A program made the position numbers and the translations under genes. A stretch of 64,000 bases of DNA from contig NZ_LR594675.1 in assembly GCF_901827205.1 (NCBI RefSeq), positions 5,326,001-5,390,000 on the forward strand. The letters run 5' to 3'. Each line of letters begins with the position of its first letter. The first letter of the stretch is position 1. This document shows positions 1-7,323 of the stretch, in pieces. The stretch comes from Variovorax sp. PBS-H4 (GTDB lineage: Bacteria > Pseudomonadota > Gammaproteobacteria > Burkholderiales > Burkholderiaceae_C). The notes below the pieces were generated by a model. That model was not told the DNA's origin, ran no database searches, and saw nothing but the letters and a program-made list of their open reading frames with translations.

Positions 1-413
1 ACTTCCAATCGCAGCAGACTTGGCTTCGCGGTGTGGCCTGCGACTTCGAGGATGCCGATCGCCCCGCCCTCGAGCAGAAGCTTGCCGAGATGGTCCGGGT
101 GAGCGCGCTGCATGGCCTTGCCGTTGGCGCCGCTGTAGCCGGTTCGCACCCAGTCCAGGAATTCCGCGCTGTTGCCTTCGGACACGAGCGCGGTCGCCTT
201 CGATTCGACGTATTCGCCCTTGGACGCCGCAGCCCACGATTCCTTCTCCGCGTCGGATTCCTCCAGTTCCTTCGCGAACAGCTTCGCCATGCCTTCCACA
301 CCCAGCTTGTCCGTGAGCAGGCTCATCATGTGCCTGGCACGGCGCACTTCCATGCGACGGATCGTGTCCTGCGACACGGCCTCGCCGTTGTTCTGAAAAA
401 CGAATTTCTGCAT
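1..413 (-). CDS. Hypothetical protein, C-terminus cut by left edge
   Basis: An open frame reads leftwards from an ATG at 413 and runs off the window edge, giving at least 137 residues. The product is soluble-looking, with a basic/acidic helical N-terminal half (MQKFVFQNNGEAVSQ, then RRMEVRRARHMMSLL) and a later stretch with FLDWVRTGYSGANGKAM. I see no signal peptide, membrane segment or motif that I can tie to a family. It is divergent from the TetR gene at 627 with 213 bp between them, so the regulator may control it; that is inference from layout only. Codon use is normal for the replicon, which supports a real gene. Confidence 0.6.
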   Translation of the reverse strand, partial: MQKFVFQNNGEAVSQDTIRRMEVRRARHMMSLLTDKLGVEGMAKLFAKELEESDAEKESWAAASKGEYVESKATALVSEGNSAEFLDWVRTGYSGANGKAMQRAHPDHLGKLLLEGGAIGILEVAGHTAKPSLLRLE

Positions 414-489
414 GTCGGTCTCCGGGTTGAATGCATGCGTTGCGGTTGATGGCTTCACACCCGAGATTCGGCGTGTTGAAGGTCGTTGA

Positions 490-533
490 CTATACGTATG
501 GATAAAGTCTAGGATCAAAGTCAGCCTATACGT
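490..533. promoter_or_regulatory. Candidate operator repeats between divergent genes
   Basis: The octamer CTATACGT occurs twice, at 490-497 and 526-533, 36 bp apart start to start. The first copy continues into the perfect palindrome ATACGTAT at 492-499. The region is also locally AT-rich compared with its surroundings. A site of this kind between a TetR-family gene and a divergent gene is a reasonable candidate for the regulator's own operator, but no binding evidence exists here. Confidence 0.35.
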
Positions 534-626
534 GTCAGGGTTTGCACGAAGGAATCGAGCAGCGTCTGGCCATGCGGGTGGCTGTACCACGGCTCCTCCT
601 GTACGGTCGTATAAGATGGTGGAGCA

Positions 627-1367
627 ATGCAAATCAAGGCCAATTCCCCCCCGCGTCACCCCCCCTCGGGCGCCGGTTCGACAGGTCCGAAGCGACGGGC
701 GGACAGCGAGGCGACCCGCCAGCGAATACTCGACTGCGCCGAGAAGCTGTTCTCCGACGCCGGCTTCCATGCCACCTCGGTGCGCGACATCGCGACGCTG
801 GCGGAATGCCAGTTCGCCCTCATCGGCTACCACTTCGGCGCAAAGTCGGAACTGCTGGACCATGTGCTCGGGCGTCGTTCGTCTGTGCTGAACGAGGAGC
901 GCATGGAGCGGCTCGATCGCCTTCGCGATCGCAGCAAGGGAAAGCCGATCGCCATTCGCAAACTGGTCGAGGCTTTCGTCGGAGCCATCATGGAGCGTGC
1001 GAGCCAGGGCGACGCAGGGTGGTCCAACTACACCCGGCTGATCGCCGCCATCGCCATCAGCGCGGAGTGGAGCTACCTGACGGACAAGCACTTCAACCAG
1101 GTGGCTCGCCAGTACGTTGCCGAGATGAAGCGGTCTCTGCCGAAAGTCACCGACGAACGCCTGCACCAAGCGTTCTTTTTCCTGTTGGGCGCCATGTGCA
1201 CCGTCTGCGCGCGGCCCGATCGGGTCGAGACGCTATCGCAGGGTCGCTTCGGCTCCAAGGAAGTCGCTCACATGACCGAGAGCCTGTACACGTTCCTTGC
1301 GGGCGGGATCACGGCCGTGGCCGAAAGCGCAGGTGCGGACAAACTCGCGGAACCCGGACGATCCTAG
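627..1367 (+). CDS. TetR/AcrR family transcriptional regulator
   Basis: This 246-residue protein is a one-component repressor-type regulator. After a proline-rich tail, residues 25-72 form the TetR DNA-binding domain: TRQRILDCAEKLF, then the helix-turn-helix TSVRDIATLAECQFALIGYHFGAK. The rest is an all-helical ligand-binding and dimerisation domain containing LTDKHFNQVARQYVAEM, similar to the C-terminal domain of CerR/DUF1956-type members. The ATG at 627 is preceded by a weak TGGAGC ribosome site. It is divergent from the hypothetical gene at 1-413, and repeats between them (490-533) may be its operator. The ligand cannot be told from sequence. Confidence 0.85.
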   Translation: MQIKANSPPRHPPSGAGSTGPKRRADSEATRQRILDCAEKLFSDAGFHATSVRDIATLAECQFALIGYHFGAKSELLDHVLGRRSSVLNEERMERLDRLRDRSKGKPIAIRKLVEAFVGAIMERASQGDAGWSNYTRLIAAIAISAEWSYLTDKHFNQVARQYVAEMKRSLPKVTDERLHQAFFFLLGAMCTVCARPDRVETLSQGRFGSKEVAHMTESLYTFLAGGITAVAESAGADKLAEPGRS

Positions 1368-1631
1368 CCGTCTCCCAGCGGGCTAGCCGTTGAGTCGCAC
1401 AGGATCTCCTCCGACGACTACCGGGGCAAGCCCGGAAGTCTCGGCCACAGTGAAAGCGGCGCAGCGCGTTCAACCGGAGGCACATTTCGCCTACAAGTCT
1501 GCTGTCAGTCAAATGCGCAAATCGCCTGCATGAACGGCCGTGCAGCACGCGTAAGACATATCCAGGAGATGTCGGCGACCGAGCGGCGCTGGCAGCCACA
1601 TCCGGATGATTGGCTGAAGGAGTACAACAAC

Positions 1632-1811
1632 ATGACAGACGACAAGACAAAGGTGGGCGGCCAGGACCGCGCGCGCATCAACTTGAACGAAGACTACGAG
1701 GTCAGGGACTGGGCCAAGTCGCTTGGCGTCACCGAGGACGAGCTGCGCAAGGCGGTCGCCGCGGTGGGCAACCAGGCCGATAAGGTGCGCGAGTTCCTGA
1801 AGAAGAAATGA
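1632..1811 (+). CDS. DUF3606 family small protein
   Basis: A 59-residue protein of the DUF3606 type, a family of short bacterial proteins of unknown function. The hallmark is visible: MTDDKTKVGGQDRARINLNE followed by YEVRDWAKSLGVTEDELRKAV and a lysine-rich end. I chose the ATG at 1632 because family members begin at this MTDDK position and an AAGGAG ribosome site lies about ten bases upstream; the frame is open further upstream but that part looks non-coding. It stands alone, with no gene in 1368-1631 or 1812-2024. Confidence 0.8.
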   Translation: MTDDKTKVGGQDRARINLNEDYEVRDWAKSLGVTEDELRKAVAAVGNQADKVREFLKKK

Positions 1812-2024
1812 AAGCCACCCGGACCGTCCCTCGGAGCTGATCGCGGACAAGGGCGGCTGCACCTGCGGTGGCGCAGCAGCACCATGCGAATGCAACCCCG
1901 ACGCGCACGTCAAGTGGGCGATCGTCTTTACCTCAGTCGATCCTGCCCTCGACGTGTTTGCTAGTCGCCTGCACTAGATTCGGCTGCGCCTGTCCTCATG
2001 CCTCGAAGCGATTTCCGATCGGAC

Positions 2025-2384
2025 TCATTCTTGGACCAGCCTCAGCAAGGTCCCATCTATGTCGATCAAGGCCCCCACCAGACCGCCCCAACTTTCGCGC
2101 ATCGGTCTATGCACACGCGGCCAACCGGTTTTTGCCTCCGGTACACCTACGTTCACGACGTTGTTGAAGAAGGACTCGACGTTGTCCAGCCGCAAGCAAC
2201 AGCTGAACCAGCTTGTTGCCGGATCAAGCTGGGGATGAGGAAAGAATTCGAGCGAAATTTGGCGCAGTTTGAGAATCATCCAGCCGTCATCGCGCCAACT
2301 CTGCTCAAAGCCAAGTTGACGATAGAACTGGAATGTCGCCTCGAAATCTCGTGACGGCAGGTTTGGCGTGGCACGGTCGGTCAT
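2025..2384 (-). CDS. VOC (glyoxalase/bleomycin-resistance) family protein
   Basis: A complete 119-residue single-domain vicinal-oxygen-chelate protein. The N-terminal pattern NLPSRDFEATFQFYRQLGF, followed by DDGWMILKL and ISLEFFPHP, is the usual first beta-alpha-beta-beta-beta module; the second module ends in GTLLRLVQE. Proteins of this length are often labelled bleomycin resistance proteins, which bind rather than modify the drug, but the actual ligand is unknown. It sits on the edge of the accessory patch beside tRNA-Arg, and its base composition is a little lower in GC than the core genes. No resistance phenotype should be assumed. Confidence 0.75.
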   Translation of the reverse strand: MTDRATPNLPSRDFEATFQFYRQLGFEQSWRDDGWMILKLRQISLEFFPHPQLDPATSWFSCCLRLDNVESFFNNVVNVGVPEAKTGWPRVHRPMRESWGGLVGALIDIDGTLLRLVQE

Positions 2385-2389
2385 TACGC

Positions 2390-2721
2390 TTAGTCAAAGA
2401 GTGGTTCAGCGGGAGGGCTCTTCGGCTGCGCCCTCTCCGCTTTGAGCTTCGGCTGCGGCAGCGGGGCTGGCGGCGCCTGGCCCGCGTCGAAGATCTCGGC
2501 CGGGGCGAGCCTGAGCAGCTGCTGCGCCTGTTCGACGTGCCTTCCAGCTATTGGGCGAAGTCGGCGGCCTCGATCGGGATCCATGGCCTTGTCGATCCAG
2601 ACATTCCAGAGACCGGCCAAGCCCCAAGGCTCGCCATCGGCGCCGCGGAAGCGCAACCACTCGCACCATGGGAACGGCTGCTCGTGCGCGGCCTCCAATA
2701 GGGCTCATCGAAGTTGGCGCC
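2390..2721 (-). pseudogene. Decayed SRAP (YedK/HMCES-like) gene
   Basis: Two frames together give pieces of an SOS response-associated peptidase, the family that covalently caps abasic sites in single-stranded DNA. One frame ends in GANFDEPYW (about 2695-2721); a single-base loss moves the rest to another frame, with WLRFRGADGEPWGLAGLWN and, near the end, VEQAQQLLRLAPAEIFDAG. Between these two blocks the normal central part, including the conserved histidine region, is missing, and the N-terminus with the catalytic cysteine is not found upstream. So it has lost its start, shifted frame and lost its middle. It lies in the patch with the integrase remnant, which suggests import followed by decay. 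Confidence 0.65.
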
Positions 2722-2793
2722 GGGATGATGCAGCGTTGGCCACGCCTCCACGGAGGCTTGAAGATCGCTCACGTCGCTGCGAAGCGAGGCCGA

Positions 2794-3480
2794 CTACTCT
2801 GAACTCAGCCAAATCTTCTGCTGCCAGTTTGGGTCGGCGGGAAAGCGAGGATGTCGATAGACCACCTGCCGCGGTTTGATTGCCTTAGTTTTGTCGATCA
2901 GCTCCAAGCATTTGGCCGTGACACCTGTAGACGAAATGTGCAACTGGCTGAACGTCGGATCAAAAGCTCGGTTTGTGTCTCCATCTCTTGCTTTACAGGC
3001 CACAAAGTAGTGGGTGCGGACGTCCTTAGACTGCAGCAAACCACTCAAGCCAAGTGACGTAAAATTCATGTCACTCCTACCCCAAATATGCACCACGTCG
3101 GGATGCTCCAGACTTGCGCACCGGAGGAGGCGGGCCACTTCTGATGCTCCACCTACGGGGTCTACGCAATGCGCCACCCGCACATTGAAGCCACAGTTAT
3201 TGAGTAGCTGCCGCTGCCCACTTCTTGCATCCTTCGGACTCACGCAATTTACAGGGTCGGTTTCTCTATAGTATTCGTTCGATTCGGGCGCGGACGACCC
3301 CTTGCTATCAGCCCATGTGGTTGGGGGCGTTTTGATGGTGGGAGCGCTCGCGCCACTGGTCGATGAAACCTCAAATCGCGACGGATCAAAGTTTCCGCGC
3401 TTGAACTCCGCTTTCCGAGGGGAAGGCTGTAGGGCCCATGGGCGAGGTCCGCAATGACTCGTTGGATACCTTCGAGACAC
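2794..3480 (-). CDS. Hypothetical protein of atypical composition
   Basis: An open frame of 228 codons with lower GC and more varied third positions than its neighbours, which points to acquired DNA. I do not recognise the full protein. The central part NCVSPKDARSGQRQLLNNCGFNVRVAHCVD, and later HYFVACKARDGD, shows spaced cysteines of the LNNC-(V)-V-x-x-C kind seen in small secreted proteins of unknown role. The N-terminal 60 residues are rich in Ser/Pro/Thr and lack a clear signal peptide, so the true start may be further in or the 5' end may have been replaced when the neighbouring integrase decayed. An alternative is that it is a 3' fragment of a longer gene. Confidence 0.4.
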   Translation of the reverse strand: MSRRYPTSHCGPRPWALQPSPRKAEFKRGNFDPSRFEVSSTSGASAPTIKTPPTTWADSKGSSAPESNEYYRETDPVNCVSPKDARSGQRQLLNNCGFNVRVAHCVDPVGGASEVARLLRCASLEHPDVVHIWGRSDMNFTSLGLSGLLQSKDVRTHYFVACKARDGDTNRAFDPTFSQLHISSTGVTAKCLELIDKTKAIKPRQVVYRHPRFPADPNWQQKIWLSSE

Positions 3481-3539
3481 ACAGCGGAGAAAGCCGTATC
3501 CGCTGTCATGGGCAGAGCAGGCGAAGCTGATTTCCGGTC

Positions 3540-3902
3540 CTTGCGACCCACCTTCAGTGCGCAGCGCTTTTCGCGCTCAACACCGGCGCACGCGACGACA
3601 ACGCCTGTGGGCTGCGGTGGAGCTGGGAAGTGCCGGTGCCTGAGTTGCAGCGCAGCGTCTTCGTGATTCCGGCCGCTGAGTTCAAGGGCAAGCGCGACCA
3701 TGCGCTGGTTCTGAACGACGCGGCTTGGAAGATCGGGGACGGCGGTGTCGCCGAGGAGGATCGCGCCCTGCTCCTGGGGCATGCGATCGAGGGGATGCCG
3801 CAGCACTACGCGACCGCGACGGTGGAACGACTGGTGGAGGCCGCGAACAAGGCGACCAACACCTTCGACCGCACGACGCTGCTGCGGGTGGTGAACGGCT
3901 AG
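3540..3902 (+). pseudogene. Tyrosine integrase remnant with internal deletion
   Basis: The frame carries two well-conserved blocks of a phage or island tyrosine recombinase. The first, LFALNTGARDDNACGLRWSW and FVIPAAEFKGKRDHALVLND, holds the first catalytic arginine (TGAR). The second, LLLGHAIEGMPQHYATATV to the terminal RTTLLRVVNG, holds the GH box and the tyrosine of HYATAT. The roughly 100 residues that normally lie between, including the H-x-x-R box, are missing at about 3740, and the N-terminal core-binding domain is absent. It cannot be active. It ends 76 bp from the 3' end of tRNA-Arg, the usual place for an integrase that used that tRNA as attachment site. Confidence 0.8.
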
Positions 3903-3941
3903 GCGTTAGAAGTCGCGCAGAAAGTCGCGCAAATGAGAAGA

Positions 3942-3970
3942 GGGTTAGTCCGCGCTAGCGGGCTAACCCT
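3942..3970. terminator. Hairpin between integrase remnant and tRNA-Arg
   Basis: An almost perfect inverted repeat, AGGGTTAGTCCGC and GCGGGCTAACCCT with one G-U pair and a 4-base loop, lies just beyond the tRNA 3' end on the minus strand. There is no long T run, so it is a strong hairpin that may stop or process the tRNA transcript, or end the former integrase gene. Confidence 0.5.
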
Positions 3971-3978
3971 CTGAAAAG

Positions 3979-4055
3979 TGGTGCGGCTGGCAGGATTCGA
4001 ACCCACGACCCCTTGGTTCGTAGCCAAGTACTCTATCCAACTGAGCTACAGCCGC
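3979..4055 (-). tRNA. tRNA-Arg (anticodon ACG)
   Basis: Read on the minus strand, the 77-nt sequence folds as a complete cloverleaf. The acceptor arms are GCGGCTG and CAGCCGC with discriminator A and an encoded CCA. The anticodon stem TTGG/CCAA encloses the loop CTACGAA, giving ACG for arginine. The T arm has GGTTCGAATCC. A good -10 box (TATACT on the minus strand, 4066-4071) lies just upstream. Its 3' end faces the integrase remnant, so it probably served as an integration site. Confidence 0.95.
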
Positions 4056-4170
4056 ACAGCTTGCGAGTATAGCATGCAGACAGGGCCGTCTTCCTGCACG
4101 TACGATGCGATGCCCGAATCCTCACGGCCACTGGCACGGTTGGTCTACGCTGCGCGCGAAACCCAGGCGG

Positions 4171-5043
4171 TCACTTCATCGCCAAGAGCGCCGCGAGCTG
4201 TGGCACCAGCGCGTCGGGCTCCTTGGCCAAACCGGTTTCCAACGCGGACAGCACGGCGGCGGCGACTGTCTTGTAGGCGCCCGCGTCCTTGGCCATGGTG
4301 TTGTAGTAATCCAGGTCCTTGCGTGCATTGGCGATCGAAAACCTCAGCCCCGACGTATCTTCAGCAAGCAGGAACGGCTTGAGCCGCTCCAGCGCGATGC
4401 CACCGCCGCCGCCCTTCGCCAGCACTTCCACGAACGCTTCGGCTCCGACGCCGTTCGTCTTGGCGCACGCGGCGGCTTCCGACAGCAGCGTCACCATGCC
4501 GAGCGACACATAGTTGTGCAGAAGCTTCATGCTGTGTCCCGCACCCACGGGCCCTATGTGCGTGATGTTCTCGGCGAAGCAACGCAGGAGCGGGAGGACC
4601 TCGTCGAGCAGGGCGACGTCGCCGCCGACCAGCAGGTTCAGGCGCCCTTCCGCGGCCTCTTTCGGCGTGCGCGTCATCGGTGAATCGAGGAAGCGGCCGC
4701 CTGCAGCCTGCACCGCCTGCGCCATACGCACCGTGGACGACGGAATGGCCGTGGAGCAGTCGATCACCACGGCCCCCGGCCGGAGTCCCTGCAGGACGCC
4801 GTCTTCCCCCGTGAGCACGGCCTCGACCTGCGGCGATCCCGTCAACACCAAAATCACGACGTCCGACGCGGCAGCGACCTCGCTGGCGCTGGCGAGCACG
4901 AGCAGGCCCTTTGCCCTGAGGTCGTCCACCGGCTGGTTGCCAGGATGGTCCAGCACTCGTAGTTCGTGCCCATGCTTGAGGAGGTTGCTCGCGATTCCGT
5001 GGCCCATCATGCCGATGCCCACCATGCCGACGCTTTTTGCCAT
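4171..5043 (-). CDS. NAD(P)-dependent beta-hydroxyacid dehydrogenase
   Basis: A 290-residue member of the 3-hydroxyisobutyrate dehydrogenase family, which oxidises or reduces small beta-hydroxyacids. Residues 4-20 form the Rossmann nucleotide loop with GIGMMG (9-14). The catalytic lysine is K173 in GAGHSMKLLHN, and the C-terminal helical domain follows. The substrate loop reads DSPMTRTPKEA instead of the more common DAPVSGG, so the substrate may differ from hydroxyisobutyrate; 2-hydroxy-3-oxopropionate and related acids are alternatives. It is a single gene between tRNA-Arg and a CAU tRNA, with no partner genes to fix the pathway. Confidence 0.85.
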   Translation of the reverse strand: MAKSVGMVGIGMMGHGIASNLLKHGHELRVLDHPGNQPVDDLRAKGLLVLASASEVAAASDVVILVLTGSPQVEAVLTGEDGVLQGLRPGAVVIDCSTAIPSSTVRMAQAVQAAGGRFLDSPMTRTPKEAAEGRLNLLVGGDVALLDEVLPLLRCFAENITHIGPVGAGHSMKLLHNYVSLGMVTLLSEAAACAKTNGVGAEAFVEVLAKGGGGGIALERLKPFLLAEDTSGLRFSIANARKDLDYYNTMAKDAGAYKTVAAAVLSALETGLAKEPDALVPQLAALLAMK

Positions 5044-5235
5044 TGCTCGTTCCTTCGTGCGTTGTTGCGTTGCTCAGCGGCGGCCCGTCATGAACCGCTC
5101 GAGCTACTGCGGATCGACCCCTGGCTGGATGACGTTCAGCGGGATCGGCCCCCGAATTGTCTGCGTCGATTAAAGAACCTGCATCGCCAGGTTCAGTTTG
5201 CCCGCGAGGCCAGGGAGGCTCGGCCGGCGAACGAA

Positions 5236-5270
5236 AAAAGCCTGCTCCCGGACAGATGGCAGGCTTTCTC
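5236..5270 (-). terminator. Intrinsic terminator of the CAU tRNA
   Basis: On the minus strand the sequence downstream of the tRNA reads AAGCCTGC, a 13-nt loop, GCAGGCTT and a T run. This is a classic Rho-independent terminator placed 8 bp after the tRNA 3' end. Confidence 0.8.
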
Positions 5271-5277
5271 ATTGCAG

Positions 5278-5354
<77 letters not shown>

Positions 5355-5390
5355 ACGCAGCAGGGATTCTAGTGGGAGGCTCGCCCTGCC

Positions 5391-6395
5391 CTATTTGCGG
5401 TGGCTCAGCGCATTGGTGACCAGCTTCGACGTGATGTCGACGATCTGGATCATGCGTTCATAGGGCATGCGCGTCGGCCCGATGACGCCCAGTGTTCCCA
5501 CCACCTCGCCATCGACCTCGTAGTTCGCGCTGACGATCGAGAGATCCTCGAAGGGCACGACCTGGCTTTCCCCGCCGATGAAGATCCGAACGCCCTCCGC
5601 CTTGCTCGAGACGTCGAGCAGGCGAAGCAGCTGCGCCTTCTGCTCGAACAGCTCGAAGGCTCGGCGCAGGTGGCTCATGTCGCTGGAGAAATCGGTGACC
5701 GAAAGCAGGTTGCGCTCGCCCGCGATCACGACTTCGTCCTGGGCTTCGGTCAGCACCTCTGAACTGACCTGCACGGCCGCCTGCATCAGCGCGGCAATCT
5801 CGCCGCGCAACTGCTCCATTTCGGACTGCAGCCGGTCGCGCACCTGTTCGATCGACAGGCCGGCGAAGTGCGCATTGATGTAGTTCGAGGCTTCGACCAG
5901 CTGCGACTGCGAATAGTCGACCTCAGGAAAAATCACGCGGTTCTGTACGTCGCCATCGGGGGAGACGATGATCACCAGGAGGCGGCGATCGGACAGCCGC
6001 AGGAATTCGATCTGCCGGAACACCGAGGCGCGCCGCGGTGCCATCACCACACCGACGAACTGCGACAGGTTCGAGAGCAAATGGGCCGCGTTGGCGATCA
6101 CCTTCTGCGGCTGGTCCGGCGGCAGGCTGGGCGCCGCGAACTGCTCGCGCTGCGCAGTCAGCATGGTGTCGACGAACAGGCGATAGCCCCGCGCCGTCGG
6201 AATGCGGCCAGCCGAGGTGTGGGGGCTGACGATGAGCCCCAGCCCTTCCAGGTCCGACATGACATTGCGAATGGTTGCAGGCGAGAGCTCGAGCCCCGAA
6301 GCCCGCGAGAGCGTACGGGAGCCCACCGGTTGCCCTTCGGCGATGTACCGCTCGACCAGTGTCTTGAGCAGCAACTTGGCGCGTTCGTCCAGCAT
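5391..6395 (-). CDS. hrcA: Heat-inducible transcription repressor HrcA
   Basis: A 334-residue HrcA, the repressor that binds CIRCE elements in front of chaperone genes and is kept active by GroEL. The N-terminal winged-helix domain is clear: LVERYIAEGQPVGSRTLSRA, then LSPATIRNVMSDLEGLGLI and the wing SPHTSAGRIPTARGYRLFVD. The middle and C-terminal parts match the GAF-like and dimerisation regions (RRLLVIIVSPDGDVQNRVI; GPTRMPYERMIQIVDITSKL). Length fits the family. It is divergent from nadK with only 28 bp between. A perfect CIRCE site lies in front of rpoH at 42692-42718, so this repressor probably controls the heat-shock sigma factor. Confidence 0.95.
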   Translation of the reverse strand: MLDERAKLLLKTLVERYIAEGQPVGSRTLSRASGLELSPATIRNVMSDLEGLGLIVSPHTSAGRIPTARGYRLFVDTMLTAQREQFAAPSLPPDQPQKVIANAAHLLSNLSQFVGVVMAPRRASVFRQIEFLRLSDRRLLVIIVSPDGDVQNRVIFPEVDYSQSQLVEASNYINAHFAGLSIEQVRDRLQSEMEQLRGEIAALMQAAVQVSSEVLTEAQDEVVIAGERNLLSVTDFSSDMSHLRRAFELFEQKAQLLRLLDVSSKAEGVRIFIGGESQVVPFEDLSIVSANYEVDGEVVGTLGVIGPTRMPYERMIQIVDITSKLVTNALSHRK

Positions 6396-6423
6396 TGAAA
6401 GATTTTAGTGTTGTAATTTACCG

Positions 6424-7320
6424 ATGACATCCAGCTTCCGGCGCGTCGCATTGATCGGCAAGTACCAGGCATCCGGCGCACGGCCGCCGGCCGGTGCGCT
6501 GGACGAGATCATGGAAGGCATCGGGGCCTTTCTCGAATCGCAGGGTTGCGAGGTGTTCGTCGAGCAGCGGGACGAGGGCGATGCGCATACCACGCGTTAC
6601 GCCGACCTGTCGGTCGAGGAGATCGGCCGGCAGTGCGATCTGGGCCTGGTGGTGGGCGGCGACGGCACGATGCTCGGCATCGGGCGCCAACTTGCATGTT
6701 ACGGCCTGCCGCTGATCGGCATCAACCGTGGTCGGCTGGGCTTCATCACCGACATCGCGCTGAACGACTACCAGACCACGCTGATCCCGATGCTGGCCGG
6801 CGACTACGAGGAAGACCACCGAAGCCTCATGCAGGCGACCGTGGTGCGCAAAGGCGTCTCGGTGTTCAAGGCGCTTGCCATGAACGACGTGGTGGTCAAC
6901 CGCGGCGCCACGTCGGGCATGGTGGAACTGCGGGTTTCGGTCGGCCATCACTTCGTCGCCAACCATCGCGCCGACGGCATCATCATCGCGTCGCCCACGG
7001 GCTCCACCGCGTACGCGCTGTCTGCCGGCGGTCCGCTGCTGCATCCGGCTGTGCCGGGATGGGTGATGGTGCCGATCGCACCGCACTCGCTCTCCAACCG
7101 CCCGATCCTGCTGCCCGACGCGGACGAAGTGTCGATCGAGCTCGTCGGCGGCCGCGACGCGAGCGCCAATTTCGACATGCAGTCGCTGGCGACCATGGCC
7201 ATCGGCGACCAGATCGTGGTGCGCCGGTCGGAGTACCGCGTGCGCTTCCTGCACCCTCGGGGTTGGAGCTATTTCGATACGCTGCGCAAGAAACTGCACT
7301 GGAACGAAGGAGGTTCCTGA
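6424..7320 (+). CDS. nadK: NAD kinase
   Basis: A 298-residue cytoplasmic ATP-NAD kinase, which makes NADP from NAD. The signature GGDGTM is at 78-83 with the catalytic aspartate; the substrate loop NDVVVNRG and the second glycine-rich element SPTGSTAYALSAGGP follow. Length and order are standard. The ATG at 6424 starts 28 bp from the divergent hrcA start, so both promoters must overlap. recN follows after 3 bp, which makes nadK-recN a transcription unit, an arrangement common in proteobacteria. Confidence 0.95.
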   Translation: MTSSFRRVALIGKYQASGARPPAGALDEIMEGIGAFLESQGCEVFVEQRDEGDAHTTRYADLSVEEIGRQCDLGLVVGGDGTMLGIGRQLACYGLPLIGINRGRLGFITDIALNDYQTTLIPMLAGDYEEDHRSLMQATVVRKGVSVFKALAMNDVVVNRGATSGMVELRVSVGHHFVANHRADGIIIASPTGSTAYALSAGGPLLHPAVPGWVMVPIAPHSLSNRPILLPDADEVSIELVGGRDASANFDMQSLATMAIGDQIVVRRSEYRVRFLHPRGWSYFDTLRKKLHWNEGGS

Positions 7321-7323
7321 TCC

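Noticed and set aside
1530..1631. Upstream start for the DUF3606 gene
   Set aside because: The added residues are not found in the family and the ribosome site is at 1617-1622, before the ATG at 1632.
4089..4094. A -35 box for tRNA-Arg
   Set aside because: The -10 TATACT is good, but no hexamer resembling TTGACA lies 16-18 bp upstream, so no full promoter was annotated.
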